64,000 nt of DNA from contig CADCXC010000035.1 of NCBI GenBank assembly GCA_902806595.1, positions 1,612,001-1,676,000 on the forward strand. Reading direction: 5' to 3'. Positions 21,737 to 34,341 of the stretch are shown piece by piece. The translations under genes and the position numbers were made by a program. Below the pieces are notes generated by a model. That model was given only the letters and a program-made list of their open reading frames with translations. It was not told the origin of the DNA and ran no database searches. How positions within the stretch are numbered: the stretch's first letter is position 1; every line of letters starts with the position of its first letter. This stretch comes from Pyrenopolyporus hunteri (Eukaryota; Ascomycota; Sordariomycetes; Xylariales; Hypoxylaceae).

Positions 21737-22998
21737 TACTCTTTATTAACACAATACGACTTGATGCGACTTGATTATTTCCCAACCTCCTAGATACTAG
21801 AAATGGCCTCAGTTTCTTTTCTTTTCTTTTTCTTTTTTTTTTTTTTTTTTGTTAGTGTTAGCCTAGACATGTACGATACTGAAGGACATCGGCAGACCTA
21901 GAGGCTCGAAACTGGCCTTCACCAAGACCCTCGCCTAAGTTATCCTTCTGGTCCTCACGGAAGCACGTCTATATCAGTTGTATATTGGAGGCTCATCCAA
22001 AACTTAAGGATTCTAGCCCCTGTATCAAGAATTTCACCTGATGGTTACTTCAGCCCCCACGTTTCACGATACTTGCCATAGCATCTATATGGGCCAGCTA
22101 TCGCCGTCCACGGGCGGCCTCTTGGGGCGCTTATAACCTTCTAATACCACATGTTGAATAAATAGGTAGTGAGACGTCTTGCTTGAAACGTTAGATATCA
22201 ATGGGATGTTTGACCATACCTTATTCAAACTGCCAGAGAACTTAATGGGTAGCGGGGCCAGTTACCGCTAAGGAAGCCAATTTAAGTAAGACTATCTAGG
22301 GATCAACCGCCGCTAGGGTGCTCGAGTTAGAGACTGCTTGAGATTTGAGAATGTATTGATCCAACCAACTTACCCACTAGATGTTGTTATATAGGTAATT
22401 AGGTAAGTTTGCCGAAAGTCTACACCTCCGGTGACACAGCTGCTACCTGTGACGCGTTGCTCTGCTCCCGTGCGTCCGTAGGATCGACTAAAGGGGGTTA
22501 TCCCTGTCGGGCAGAGATAACCCAACGGCCTTCCGGCGGGGTAGAATGTCGTTCCATAAGGAGTCATAAGTTCCCATTAACCATTTACGTGCCGATTTAT
22601 TAGTGTTTAATAGAGCGAGGGCTCGAATAGCATGGTGCAAATAAATATCTGCAACGTAAGCTACCTGGTATTTGGTTGGCTAGATGAGTTATGGTCTAGT
22701 GTCTTCCGAGGGATGCGGCTAGCCGCTATAAGAAAGCATTACGAGGTCCATTGCAAGGTAGGGTATGTATAGGATATGTAGATCATAGGTTACGGGCTCG
22801 GCACGGCGTGTAGACTTATGCCGGCGTCGTATATTGAGTATTCCTTCGCTTACGTAGTAAGTATGTGTTATGGTATAACAGCGATCTTATAAGTGCGCAC
22901 CCATTGTACGGATTATATAAACTTACCCTCTTCATGCCATAACTCCCTATCATAGATTTTATCGGATTTTCTTCCTAATACTCTCAGCCTAAATTACA
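21737..22998. other. Intergenic region with a pyrimidine/T tract
   Basis: About 1.26 kb without a supportable gene. It opens with a TTTCTTTTCTTTTC pyrimidine run ending in an 18-T homopolymer (21833-21850). The rest is AT-rich, with two overlapping ORFs of about 65 codons near 22370-22603 that resemble nothing. Confidence 0.4.
21833..21850. repeat. Poly(T) tract, 18 bases
   Basis: An uninterrupted T run, preceded by a (TTTTC)n pyrimidine stretch, about 100 bases after the stop codon of the Zn2Cys6 gene. Confidence 0.85.
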
Positions 22999-23952
22999 AT
23001 GCCGGACTACTTCGTGAGCTCAAAAGAGGAGGAGAACAGGCGGCTGGAACAGGCGTCCAGGGTCGTCAGGGCTTATATGGATGGTAGGGTGTTTCTCGCC
23101 CCAGTCGACACAAAGCGCAGCGGACTCAAAGTCCTCGATAGCGCCTCGAACGATGGTATAGTCCCTGGCCCTTTTCTATAGGAAACTATTAGCTAAGGTC
23201 AGGGGATAGGATACTGGCTATCGCAATTCCAGGCTTCTCTCGAACATCCGGACTCGGCTACGCTGATTGGAACTGATCTACAAGACCGCTTTCCGGATCC
23301 ACCGCGGCCGGGTATCAGCATGCAGATCCAAGATATCAACCAGCCGTGGCCGGAATCGTGGAAGTCCACGTTCGACTATGTGCATCAGACTCTGGTGCTG
23401 TTCCAATCCGGCCCGAAGCAGCGCGAAGTTATCAACTCACTCGGAGAGCTCGTGAAGCCAGGCGGTTGGATCGAGCTCATGGAACCCCAGTACGAGGCGA
23501 CGGACGGTAATAACGGGCCAGCCTACAGACAGTTCCTCGAAATGATGAGCGAACTTTGGGCTATGAGGGGCACGAAGAGCGATTTCGCGGCCGACTTGGA
23601 AGGGTTCGTCAAGGACGCCGGCTTCGTAGATGTTAAGAGCGTGCTGCTGCCCATTGGCATCGGACCCAAGCACAAGGACCCGGAACTAGCTGATATCAGC
23701 GTCGAGAGTACGGTGGCGGGCGGTAAGAATATTACGATCGCTGGAAAACGTAGGTTTACAACCCCCTCAGCCCCCTCTTTCGATGATACAGCTCTGATGT
23801 GGCTGACAATTTTTTTAGTCATTCCGGGAGGGCTTAAGTGCATTTCCTCGGAGGATTTCGAGACCTGGCCTACGCGGTTTGAGGAAGAGCTGAGGACAAA
23901 AGGCGCTTATTTACCTCTGAGGGTAGTATACGGTAGAAAACCGGGCGTATGA
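22999..23952 (+). CDS. SAM-dependent methyltransferase
   Basis: Three exons, 22999-23155, 23210-23749 and 23819-23952, give about 276 residues. After splicing, the SAM-binding motif I reads KVLDSASNDGYW, followed by LIGTDLQDRFPD (motif II acidic residue) and FDYVHQTLVLF (motif III), then LVKPGGWIELMEPQY. This is the Methyltransf_23/25-like class I methyltransferase pattern common among fungal secondary-metabolism and LaeA-like enzymes. The glycine-rich loop is poor in glycine (DSASNDG), as in several of these. The second intron (GTAGGT, GCTGAC branch, TTTTTTTAG) is 69 nt and contains no in-frame stop, so its retention would add 23 residues instead of breaking the frame. The acceptor of the first intron is chosen at GATAG because it is the one that keeps frame. 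The substrate is unknown. Confidence 0.85.
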
Positions 23953-25623
23953 CCGGGTTGGCGGGATGGTATAGGTAGGATTAGGGCGAATATGCTTTAA
24001 CCTCCGCCGGGCCTATGGTACTACTTGAATGTAGACTCGGTCCACGTTACGGACTAAATCGGTGCTCTTACCCACATCGGAAGACTGGCTCGGCGCGAAG
24101 AGTTTTTACATTGATGTTAGATGACCACCAAGAATCTGCTGATGACAATTGAATCTGTTCCCGATAGTAGCTCCTGTAGCTTGGCGGGGGCTGCTGCTGA
24201 GTTAGGGGCCAAGGCGGAAGCGCAGATGGTAGACGGGAGGGAATTTGTATCCAAGGCCCTGCCTAGAGAACGTACTCCCTAGGGCGTAGCCCCGACAAGA
24301 GATTCTAGTTCCTAGGAGCCGATTGCCACCCCAGCCTTATTCTGGCATAAAAAGAGAACCTTCCACGAGGCCTGTAAGGAGGAGTGGGATCCGAGTCTGA
24401 GGCTCTGCTTAGACTTGTTCTTGGTGTACCCAACATGATACTCTATCTGTAAATGATAAGACGTTGAAAACTGTAACGGCAGCTGTGTCTTACCACCCTC
24501 AGCTGGAGAGTCATATTCTAGAATGATGGCGTACCGAGTCGTTATCGGTGTTAATAGGCTCGTAGGCTGGACATACACCGACACCTATGTGTTCAGGTCA
24601 TCTCATCTCCTCAGGAGATTGAAAACCTGGTAGCTTAGAAATGAACACGTAATGTAGAAATTCTTAAGGGCGTTATATACCGCATGTAAATGGCCAGGGT
24701 GCTCTGCTGATTTATATACCTAGGTACCTAGGGATGTCTCACAATGCTGTGCAACCGACGAACAGTTGGGGGGTTTGGGGGTGAACGGCCCGCCCCATCT
24801 ACATTGAGTTCCGTAGCTCTTGGTATTTCGTCTTGCTCTTTCCTTGGGTACCTAGGTAGGTAGGTATTCATAGTATCAAGAAAAGTCTATCCTAAAATCC
24901 TAAAATGGGGCCTGCGACGGGTCGATTGTGTTTTAAGGTATTAGTGATGGGTTAATTCCTTTATGTCCAGGTACCTAATATTGGATGTCTACCTACCTAC
25001 CTAGGTACCTAGCGATGTGGCTCAGCACTGCTTTTGTCAGCATTCCTAGGGCAAATGTGAAGTGGAGTTGGGGCACGGCTAGGTACGTGTTGCGTACATA
25101 TGTAGACGTTCCAGCTGCACGAGCCACACTCGGAGGGGCTACTTGCATGTACCTGGGTACCTATCGTCCCTTACGCATCGCGGACCCGAGTCTTGCCCAC
25201 TAACAATTACCTAACATTTAGCTACTGCCTGGGGCTTACTAGGGCTACATGTGCTACATGTACTTTCAACAAATTGACTGACGTCGACTTAGTTGTAGAG
25301 CCTTGGATTCGTAGAACAACCGACCTAACTTGTTTGCGCCGGGCTCTAGAGGTCATCTAAGCGTCTTCAAAATATTCATTCACTGCCAGCACCGCCATCC
25401 AAGTAGACCGAACCCTAAAAACACTTGTTCTAAGCTAGCCCACCGCCGCATCGCCGCATCCCAAAATCCCGTTGCGAGACGCTGACGTTCCGACCCTTCG
25501 ATGCTCCCTGGCGTAAACAGCGGCCTAGACCCCGATAGGGTGCTAGCAGGTTCAGCTTGTATAATATGAAGAAAGAAATGACCGTCTTCTCCTGCCCAAG
25601 TTCAGCATCTCGTCACCGTTACC
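23953..25623. other. Intergenic region upstream of the BEACH gene
   Basis: About 1.67 kb. The only ORFs are short (90 codons reverse at 24312-24584, 72 codons forward at 24985-25203) and look random. There is a dense set of TACCTAGGTACC-type palindromic motifs at about 24716-24731, 24846-24866, 24969-24976 and 24990-25012, and single GGTACC cores up to 25160. The last 200 bases are the leader of the large gene. Confidence 0.5.
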
Positions 25624-28600
25624 ATGTCTTTGCGGCCCGGTCGCTATCGATCGTCCACGTCCACGTCGGCACCGTTAGCAACTTCTAAAGCCATCGAAGT
25701 CCTCCAGAGTCTCCTCGACGCCGTATCCTCTACCATCCCCGTTCGCTCGGCCAATGGATACCCCAATTTTGATCTATTGCTAGGCCAGATACGCCAGATC
25801 CAGCAATACCTATCCGCTACTGCCCCGCCGAGCTCGATCCAAGATGATTTCAGACACCTTCGCGGCTTTCAGCACATGCTCGACTTGCTAAGATCCTTCT
25901 CGGGGTTCTATAACCTTCAGAAACGGGATGATAATGAGAAGAGGAGCTTTTTCAACCTTCTTGATTCCGTGTTTGGCGTTCTTGCTGCGGCTTTCCGTGC
26001 CCATCCTGGCAATCGACGGTATTTTCGCACACGAGTCGAGGGCGGCGGTTGGGATGCTCTAGAGCAAATAATAGCGAGTATCGGCCTTGGAGGTAGCGAT
26101 TCGGACCTTTGGACGAGTTGCCAGCTGTTTGGGAAGCTCTTCTCCTTGGCCCTGAATGACGCTGCATTGGACCAACTATGCTGCTCTGCTACTCTGGACG
26201 ACGCTGCGCCGTGGGTTCTGGTTGGGCCGTCTGGGCCTAGCACTGGAGAGGATGGCACGCGGAGCGAGGACCACGAGATTGCTCGCCTGGGTGATCAGAT
26301 GGTGTTGATCGAAACAGCCATTAAGAAGAATATCGGGCCCAAATCTATTTTGCAAAACGCCGAAGTTGTCCGTACGATCGTGGACTTCTGGGAATCCCTA
26401 CCGCATGATAAGAATGCCCCGGAAAATACGGCGTCTTTGCTTGTGCTAAAAGTCTTGTATTCGATAATAGGCGTCTCCAACATCAACTTGTGCCTCGTTC
26501 ACGAGACTGGCGTTCTATCTAGGTTCCTGAAATTTGCTTTCGACGGGAACTCTCCGCTTAACGAAGCCGAGAAGGAAACGGTCCTGTCTATTTGTCGGTC
26601 TCTGATGCCCTTCGGCGTGAACCGGCTCGTCGACGCGCAGGAACTTCTACTCAACCCTTCCCTTAGCTCGTCGGACTTCTGCTTAGAGGTGATGGACAAG
26701 TATGGAGGTTCTCCATACATACAGTTCGACTTGTCTTTACAAGGTCATTCCTCTATCGAGCTACCAAGCTTAGGTCGTCCATTTCCCCCTCAGTCATCCG
26801 CAGGTTACACGCTTGCTGTGTGGGTGCGGATCGATCGGTTCGATCCCAGCTCCCATACCACAATTTTCGGCGCCTTCGACTCCACCCAAACCTGTTTTGT
26901 TCTCGCATATCTCGAAAAAGATACCCACAATTTCATTTTGCAAACTTCAGTTACTTCGCAACGACCAAGTGTCAGGTTTAGAACCTTTACGTTCAAGGAG
27001 GGAAGATGGTATCACATTGCTATAGTCCATCGGCGACCTAAAACCATGACTCCTAGCAAGGCTTCCTTATATGTGAATGGTGAATTTGTCGAGCAGATAA
27101 GAGCCTCCTATCCCGCCTCTCCGCCGTTATCCAACGGAAGCACGGAGAGTTTTGCCTCGTTCACTTCCTCAGGTAATAAGGCCATGCCTGTCCAGGCGTT
27201 TCTGGGAACACCGCGGGAGCTCTCTTCTCACATAGGCGCCGGATTAATACATTCCAGATGGTCACTGGGTACAGCCCATCTGTTTGATGATGTATTGAGC
27301 GATGATTTCCTCTCAATTCCTAGTCGGTTGGGGACTCATTACCAAGGAAACTTCCAGGACTGCCTCGGAGGTTTTCAGACATACAGCGCGTCTGCTGCTC
27401 TGGGGCTTCGTAACGATCTCGTGAGCACCGGCAAGGATGACTCTGATATTATGAAAGTTATTAGGGATAAGGCAAGTCACGTGTTACCAGAGCACAAGAT
27501 CCTTCTTAGTGTTCTGCCGTCTTCGATCTTTCGGGAAAAGGAACATTTTGGGGAGTCGCAGCTATATCGTGCTCTGTCCCGTGGACCCGCCCATACTCTT
27601 GTACAGATGGTCCTTAAAAATGGCACCGGGATAGCTATAAACACGGCGCTGCCTTCCATCAACGACGCCCTGCTTCGTTCAAACGGCGTAGCGGTACTAA
27701 CCGGGAACCCTATTGTTGCGATGCCCCAGTTCTTTGACGATGCTCTCTGGCAGCTCGCAGGCTTCACCCCCCTCGCGTTGAAGCTGATCGACCGGGCTTC
27801 CTCAGCGGAGACACTTGTGCGCGCAGTTGACATGGTGTTCCGATGCATAAACTCGAGTTGGCGAAACAGCGAGGCCATGGAGAAGGATGGAGGATATGCC
27901 ATCTTGGGGATTTTACTAAAAGTTAAGCTCGGTTTTGGCGGACCCGGAACCGAGACTCTAACAGAAAAGCTGGCGCTCTCAGGTACCGAGAAAGACCAAC
28001 TATGCCTTCAAATACTCGGCCTCGTGCTAGACTTCGTCGGATATAAGCTTCGGGATCCTCTCGATTCAGTTATCATAAATCCCCTCGCGTACCGCATCCT
28101 TCTCGTCGATTTTGATGGCTGGAGGAAATGCGGACCCCTCGTTCAAGAGCTGTATTACAAACAGTTTGTGAATTTCGCTGTGATGAGCAAGTATCATCAG
28201 TACAATAATCGCAGGCTTCTCCGAATGCGTGAGTGGCTCGGGACCCGAGTGAGAGCGCCCTAATTATACTAACACTACTATGCTTTAGGGATTGTGAAAA
28301 GACTTCTTGACGCTGTCAAGTCCGAGCCTCTGACGGAAACAGTGCTCCCCTTTTTCATGAACACTATTAAAAGCCTCGTTAAGTGTAATTATAACACGGA
28401 AGTGCATCAATCACTTGCCCTATTCATCACCTACGCCCTTCATCCTCCGTCGAGATCCCTCCCACGCACCCCAAAACCGGCGAATCGCCGGCCTTCCCAT
28501 AATATCCCGCTTCGGCCGCTAGTCCACGTAAACGGAGCGAGCGGGGACGACGTACGGCTGCTCACGAAGAAGGAAGTCGGTATACGCCTCCTAGATATGT

Positions 28601-31600
28601 ACAGCCAACTTCTATGCGAAAAAGGCAACTTGGCGATCATTCGGAAGTTTGCTAAAACCGTGACAAATAAGGTACTTGACGCGTGGCCATTGAAAAACAG
28701 TTCCAAGCTGATGATGGCCCAGTGGCTTTTGTATCTTCTTACAGAAAATGACCCGGAAATTGTCGTATACGGTTGCAAGATACTCGCGAGGCTTTTGGTC
28801 GTTCACGGGACGACCTACACTAGCAAATTCTCGGGCAAGACTGGCGGGTTCTGTATTATGGCCCATCGTCTTAAGCGGTGGTGGGATATTCCGACTCTTT
28901 GGCCTATATGCTTCAGCATTCTCTTCGGATATGACGTTGCCGAAATAGACTTCGAGAAGAATTTCGACTTCTTCAGTTTATTAGAAACGTTTGGGAAGTG
29001 CAAAATTGTCAATGCGGATGCGTTGCAAATCATTACCGCCATGATCCAGCACGCTCTGAAGGATATCCTCAAGGCCCAAGAGGATCCGGCTTCGCCTCCA
29101 GCCGATTCAACTCTGGCCGTAGCCAGTCACGAGCGTTCCGCGACAAGGCCGCGAGCACGATCGATGTCGCTTAGAAAAGAGCTGGAGTCACGAGGTAAGT
29201 CTCATCTATTTACCGGGGGGGTTGAACTAATTCTCTACTAAGAAACGATCGAACCTCGAGTCGAGCGTAACGCCGGCAATGCCGCCGTTCTTCAAGCCGT
29301 CATCCGGTTTATGGCGGACCTTCACGCTCGTTCGGCTGACTTCCGAGAATTTGCTCTAAACTCGGACTACGTGAGACTGCTCTTGTCTGCCCTCTATCCT
29401 GCCCTCGTAAGCGCGGATCCGGTCTCTCCGGAAACAGAACTTAACTCTAGGGATTCGACGCTCACCTTTGACGGTGGCGATGTCATAATTCGCCCAATTG
29501 GTGGGATTTCGAGTGCCACTCCCGTAATCAGGACTTCTAGCTCGACTGATACGTCTCAACAAAGTCGTGGGATACTCCAGACTCCCCGGGGAACTCAATT
29601 GCGAAAAGCCTCGTCTTTTATACTTCTCACATCGCAGAAGTCTCCGCAACCTAGCCCGGCCCGCCTCGTTCATGCCATGTCCCCAAAGAGGAAGGTTCCC
29701 GACCAGAACATCGGCCATGGGTTAGTTGAAGGTCTCCTTGAGCTTGTCATCAACGTCTTTGTAGATCAGCTGTTAGTACGGAAAGAGTTCCCGGGCTTTG
29801 GATTGTTCCTTAAAGTACCTCCTGGATTCCAAGAACACCAGGCGTATTTCGAGTCATACGTACTAAAGAGCACCATCGTCCACATATCTACAGCAATCAA
29901 GCTCGACTGGAAGGTTCTTAGCGAGCCGAAAGTTCTTACGAATATGGCCAGATTCAGCCTCCACATGGTCGAGGCGATATTCGAAGGTTGGTTTATGAAT
30001 GGTACTGAGTCGATGTTGAACTTCGCTGGTCTGTTGCTGGAGTATCTCCAGAAGCCAGAAGTAGCGAAGATGAAAACAGTAAGGCTATGTAACCAAGCTG
30101 TAACTACTATCCGAGGCTCGTTTCTGAAGCTGGTTCTTTTAAGACTCTCGGAAATGGACGACCCACAGACTACCGAGATGGAGGCCAACTTCTCTATGGA
30201 GAAGATACTCTACTGGCAGATGGTTGTGTTGGAGTCTTTATCGCCTGACGATGACTACATGAAGCTCTTCTGGTATCAACTCTATACCAAACTAGTGGAC
30301 GCGAGGCGAGCTGTACGCCTTGCCGCTGTCAATATCTGGCGCATCATGCTGGTCCAGAAACCTGACGAATGCTCGTCATTATTTCGCCTATTCATGACCT
30401 CAGACCAGTCTCAACTCGCGGCGGATTTTCAGAAACTCACCGAACTTGATACAGATACTTTCATCGAGTGGGTGGACCAGCATCGGCCTTCGCTAGACGT
30501 ATTATTTCTCGGGGGTCTCTCGCGGACTTGGGAGGAATTTGTCAGCGCAGAAAACCTGCGCACGTCAGAAACAGCTAAATCACGATTGACGAAGCGAAAA
30601 GACACTCTCAGACGATGGCACCTGGAGATGGCCGAGCGAGACAGCACCCTGCTGCGCCATGATATGGCCAATTCCGCCTGGATGAAGTCTATCTATGCTT
30701 CTGAGCATTATAAACACCAACGTCTCATGCAGGATCAGCAGGACGATGTTGTTTACTTCTCATCGGCATTTTCCCGGATGCAAAAGGACCTCAACCGACC
30801 TGGAGCTGTGTTGTATGAGCCTAAGCCTATCAAGTGGAAATTAGATAGGACAGAAGGCCGCAATCGGATGCGCCTCCGTCTTCTACCTGATCTATCCACC
30901 GACCACGATCAATACCAGCCTAAGCGCAGGACAACAGATCAATTACCAGCTTCCACTCCTACGGCAGATTCGATCCCGCCCTCGGCTGCCACAAAGGCAT
31001 CGATAAAACCTACATCGTCATCTATAACCCAGGGACAAATCAGTAGCGTCGACGAGGGCACCGAAGATGACCCCGACGCCTCTCCGACTAATACGCAGAC
31101 GGAAAAGAAAGCTGGACAACCGGTCGTCCCCGAGGACGATTTTGAGATGATAGATGACCCGAACGATCCGAACGAGGCCGACGACGGGTTTGAGGATAAG
31201 AATAGGAGAGTGATGAGACGTCTACAGCAGGGCGATGCGGTTCAACAAGTCTACAACGTCTCCCGCATTATTGGTCTCGAGGCATTTGAGGGCATTCTTT
31301 TAGTCGGAAAGAATGCTCTTTATCTGATGGACAGCTTTTTCCAGTGTGCGGATGGGGAGATAGTGAACGTTTGGGAAGCGCCCCCCGACGAACGTGATCC
31401 TTTCTCTCAGATCGTCGCCGGCGCGAAATCCGGCGAGACACGCCAGAACACGAATCGCGCCTCCCAGGATTCCCGTAGCTGGAAGTGGCACGATGTTATA
31501 AGTATATCGAAACGTCGATTTCTGTTCCGAGATGTGGCGATCGAAATCTTCTTTACAGACGGCCGTAGTTACCTTTTGACAGCAAGAAATCCGGCGATGA

Positions 31601-33651
31601 GAGACGAAGTTTTTTCGAGACTCATGAATAAAACCCCTCATACGGCTGGCGCTAACTCGTTGCCCAATCCAGAGGATGCCTGGCGTCTGGAATCGCTAAA
31701 GGTTTTCGAAGAATCGCCCCAAACGTTCGGATCTAAGTTCGGTAGCATCTTTAACTCTTCTCCATGGAACCCTCTCATGCGCCGATGGCAACGAGGCGAG
31801 ATCTCCAACTTCCACTATCTGATGCTTATCAACACAATGGCGGGCCGCACATTTAACGACTTGACACAATACCCGGTGTTCCCATGGGTCCTAGCAGACT
31901 ACACCAGCGAAGAGTTAGATTTAAACAACCCCGCTACGTTCCGGGACCTGTCAAAACCCATGGGAGCCCAGACGGCACGACGTCAACTCGACTACCGAAC
32001 TAGGTATACTAGCCTAGCTGAGATTGGCGAGACGCCTTTTCACTATGGTACGCATTACTCTTCTGCCATGATAGTTGCGTCGTACCTCATCCGCTTGCCT
32101 CCGTTTGTGCAATCCTTCATCCTCCTCCAGGGCGGCTCTTTCGACCACGCAGATCGTCTGTTCTTCTCGATCGAAGGATCCTGGAAATCCGCTTCGCAGG
32201 ATAACGGATCCGACGTCCGAGAGCTTATACCCGAATTCTTCTACCTCCCGGATTTTTTGACGAATGTCAACGGATACAACTTTGGGGATAGGCAAGGTTC
32301 CGGAGGACGAGTAAATAATGTCGAACTGCCCCCGTGGGCTAAAGGAGATCCGAAGATATTTATCGCAAAGCACCGCGAGGCGCTGGAAAGTCCATATGTG
32401 AGCCAAAACCTTCATTTGTGGATCGACCTTATATTTGGCCACAAGCAACGCGGCGAGGCCGCTGTAGATAACCTGAACGTGTTCCACTATCTTTCGTACT
32501 ATGGCGCCAAAGATCTCGACAACATCACGGACTCAAACGAACGACACGCCACCACGAGTATTATTCACAATTTTGGGCAGACGCCACATCAAGTCTTCAC
32601 TAAACCTCATCCGCACCGGGAGAACGTCTCGTTTCCAGTAAAGAGGCTGGATACGGCCAGCCATGCGCTTGCGAGGATACCTCACCCTCTTCTCGAAAGT
32701 CGTGAACGGGTGGCCTCGCTTGTTTACTCGCCTAAGCTAGACCGACTCCTTTGCTCATCTCCCTTCCGCCTCAATCTCCCTCCCTACTTTGACAAATACC
32801 TCGAGTGGGGTTATGCCGATAATAGCGTTCGATTCTATCACACCGAGAATCGTAAGAGCGCGGGCGTTAGTGAGAACCTACACATCGGCCAAATATCCTG
32901 CATCGTCGTCGCAGATTCTAAGACGCTGATCACTGCCGGCGAAGACTGCGTCGTATCCGTGTTTACCATACAGACCGCGTCGGGCAAACCCGTCGAGCTA
33001 ACGCATCGTTCTTCCCTGTTCGGGCATAAGACGCCGGTCACGACGATCGCGGTGTCTAAGGCTTTCAGCACACTAGTTACGATTTCTGGGGATGGACACG
33101 CGTTCCTCTGGGACCTGAACCGGCTCGAATTTGTGCGGAAGCTGCCTAGTACTCGGGCTGTCGAGTGCGCTCGGATCAACGACGTGTCCGGCGAGATAAT
33201 GCTATGCTCGGGGCCCAACGTAGCGCTGTACACGATTAACGGTGACTTGATTCTCGACCAGAACGTGTGTTCCGAGCACGACGATTACGTGTATTCGTGT
33301 TCTTTCTACGAGGGGTCAGGGAGCGAGTGGTTAGAAAGCTATCTTATCTTTACGGGACATAGAAGAGGCAGAGTGAACATCTGGAAACGGGTGATCAAGG
33401 GCGGCAAATGGTCCTTGGAGTTGGTGCGCCGACTGGATCACATCGACACGCGCAGCGAAACGGGGACGAATACGGAGGCGGCTATAACCTGCATCACCCC
33501 GATGCCGCAGCTGGTGTATACCGGAGATGACGATGGACGAGTCGTAAGTCGATATACCACCTCCTACTTCTCACTATTGATAGTGGAATTACGGTTGAAG
33601 CTAACGTACGCGGACTAGTATGAATGGAATTTGATCCAAAGGGAGAGATAG
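25624..33651 (+). CDS. BPH1: BEACH-domain protein (Bph1/LYST/neurobeachin family)
   Basis: Four exons, 25624-28228, 28289-29194, 29243-33543 and 33619-33651, join in frame to about 2,614 residues, the usual size for fungal Bph1-type proteins. Order of domains: armadillo-like helical N-terminus; concanavalin-like segment (about 359-556, with SAGYTLAVWVRID); long helical region; acidic low-complexity linker (about 1,750-1,820); PH-BEACH (about 1,836-1,970); BEACH (about 2,015-2,296, with WQRGEISNFHYLMLINTMAG, YPVFPWVLADY, RYTSLAEIGETPFHYGTHYS and LIRLPPFVQSF); C-terminal WD40 repeats. The last 33-nt exon supplies YEWNLIQRER. Family members control membrane traffic and vacuole/lysosome size and, in yeast, cell-wall protein sorting. 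Introns are short (48-75 nt) with clear donors. Uninterrupted reading would wrongly split the gene into three. Confidence 0.95.
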
Positions 33652-34339
33652 AGTCTGTCCCAGATGGGACGTTCCTCTGTGGGGTCCTGGAGGACGCGGT
33701 CGAGAAGCGTCGCTCCATAAACCGGCGTTATACTTGGGATTCCATCAACCCCTTTTTTGTCATAGATTTGACACGACACGGCGCACGACTAGTTCTCATC
33801 ACCACTACCCTACCCCCTACGTCCTACTTTACCTTGCCTACCCACTCAGAGGTGCCTAAACCGATCTAGGTACCTAGGTATAAACGCAGTTTGGTCTCCA
33901 GGATAGACGACCGACCTCCTATTACGAAGACTACTATTACCGCCTTAGACCGGGCTATGAGCGACGGACGGCGTGTGGCGCTGGTTCGTGCGAGACGGCA
34001 GCACAGCAGATAGGAGAGAATTTAACTTGATTGAGTAAATCTGCCTCGGCAACGAGGCTTCGCGTTGACGTCCGCTTTGACTTTTGTTTTTTATTCTTCA
34101 TGTGACATGGCACATTTTGATACGTCTGCTTCGCGTATTCCGCCGCGCTATGTTTGCTGCTGTGTTTCTTCGCTTGATGACTTGATGCTTTTTGGAGGTT
34201 GTGTGTATGCGTGTGCGCACATTTGTTTCGCTGTATATACATTCGGACTATCCATCCTACTCGTCTATAATCCATACCTCCTCCTACGCCTTTATTTTCC
34301 GCGTCCGAGTAGTAAGTAATAAGTGCTAGTTACTAGCAC
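33652..34339. other. Convergent intergenic region after BEACH gene
   Basis: About 690 bases between the BEACH stop and the end of the reverse-strand complex I gene, serving both 3' UTRs. It contains the palindromic GATCTAGGTACCTAGGTA motif at 33864-33880 and a hairpin overlapping its right end. No ORF is credible. Confidence 0.5.
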
Positions 34340-34341
34340 TT
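34321..34341. terminator. Perfect 9-bp inverted repeat at the complex I gene stop codon
   Basis: AAGTGCTAG and CTAGCACTT flank a 3-base TTA loop. The right arm overlaps the TAA stop of the reverse-strand gene (34340-34342), so the transcript would carry a stem-loop immediately at and after its stop codon. A role in 3' end formation or mRNA stability is inference. Confidence 0.4.

Noticed and set aside
21210..21785. 191-codon reverse ORF
   Set aside because: Antisense to the Zn2Cys6 gene exon 2; no recognisable features.
25624..33618. Three separate genes (879, 315 and 1,435 codons)
   Set aside because: Short introns with good GT/AG ends join them in frame into one protein with the BEACH family's domain order and length.
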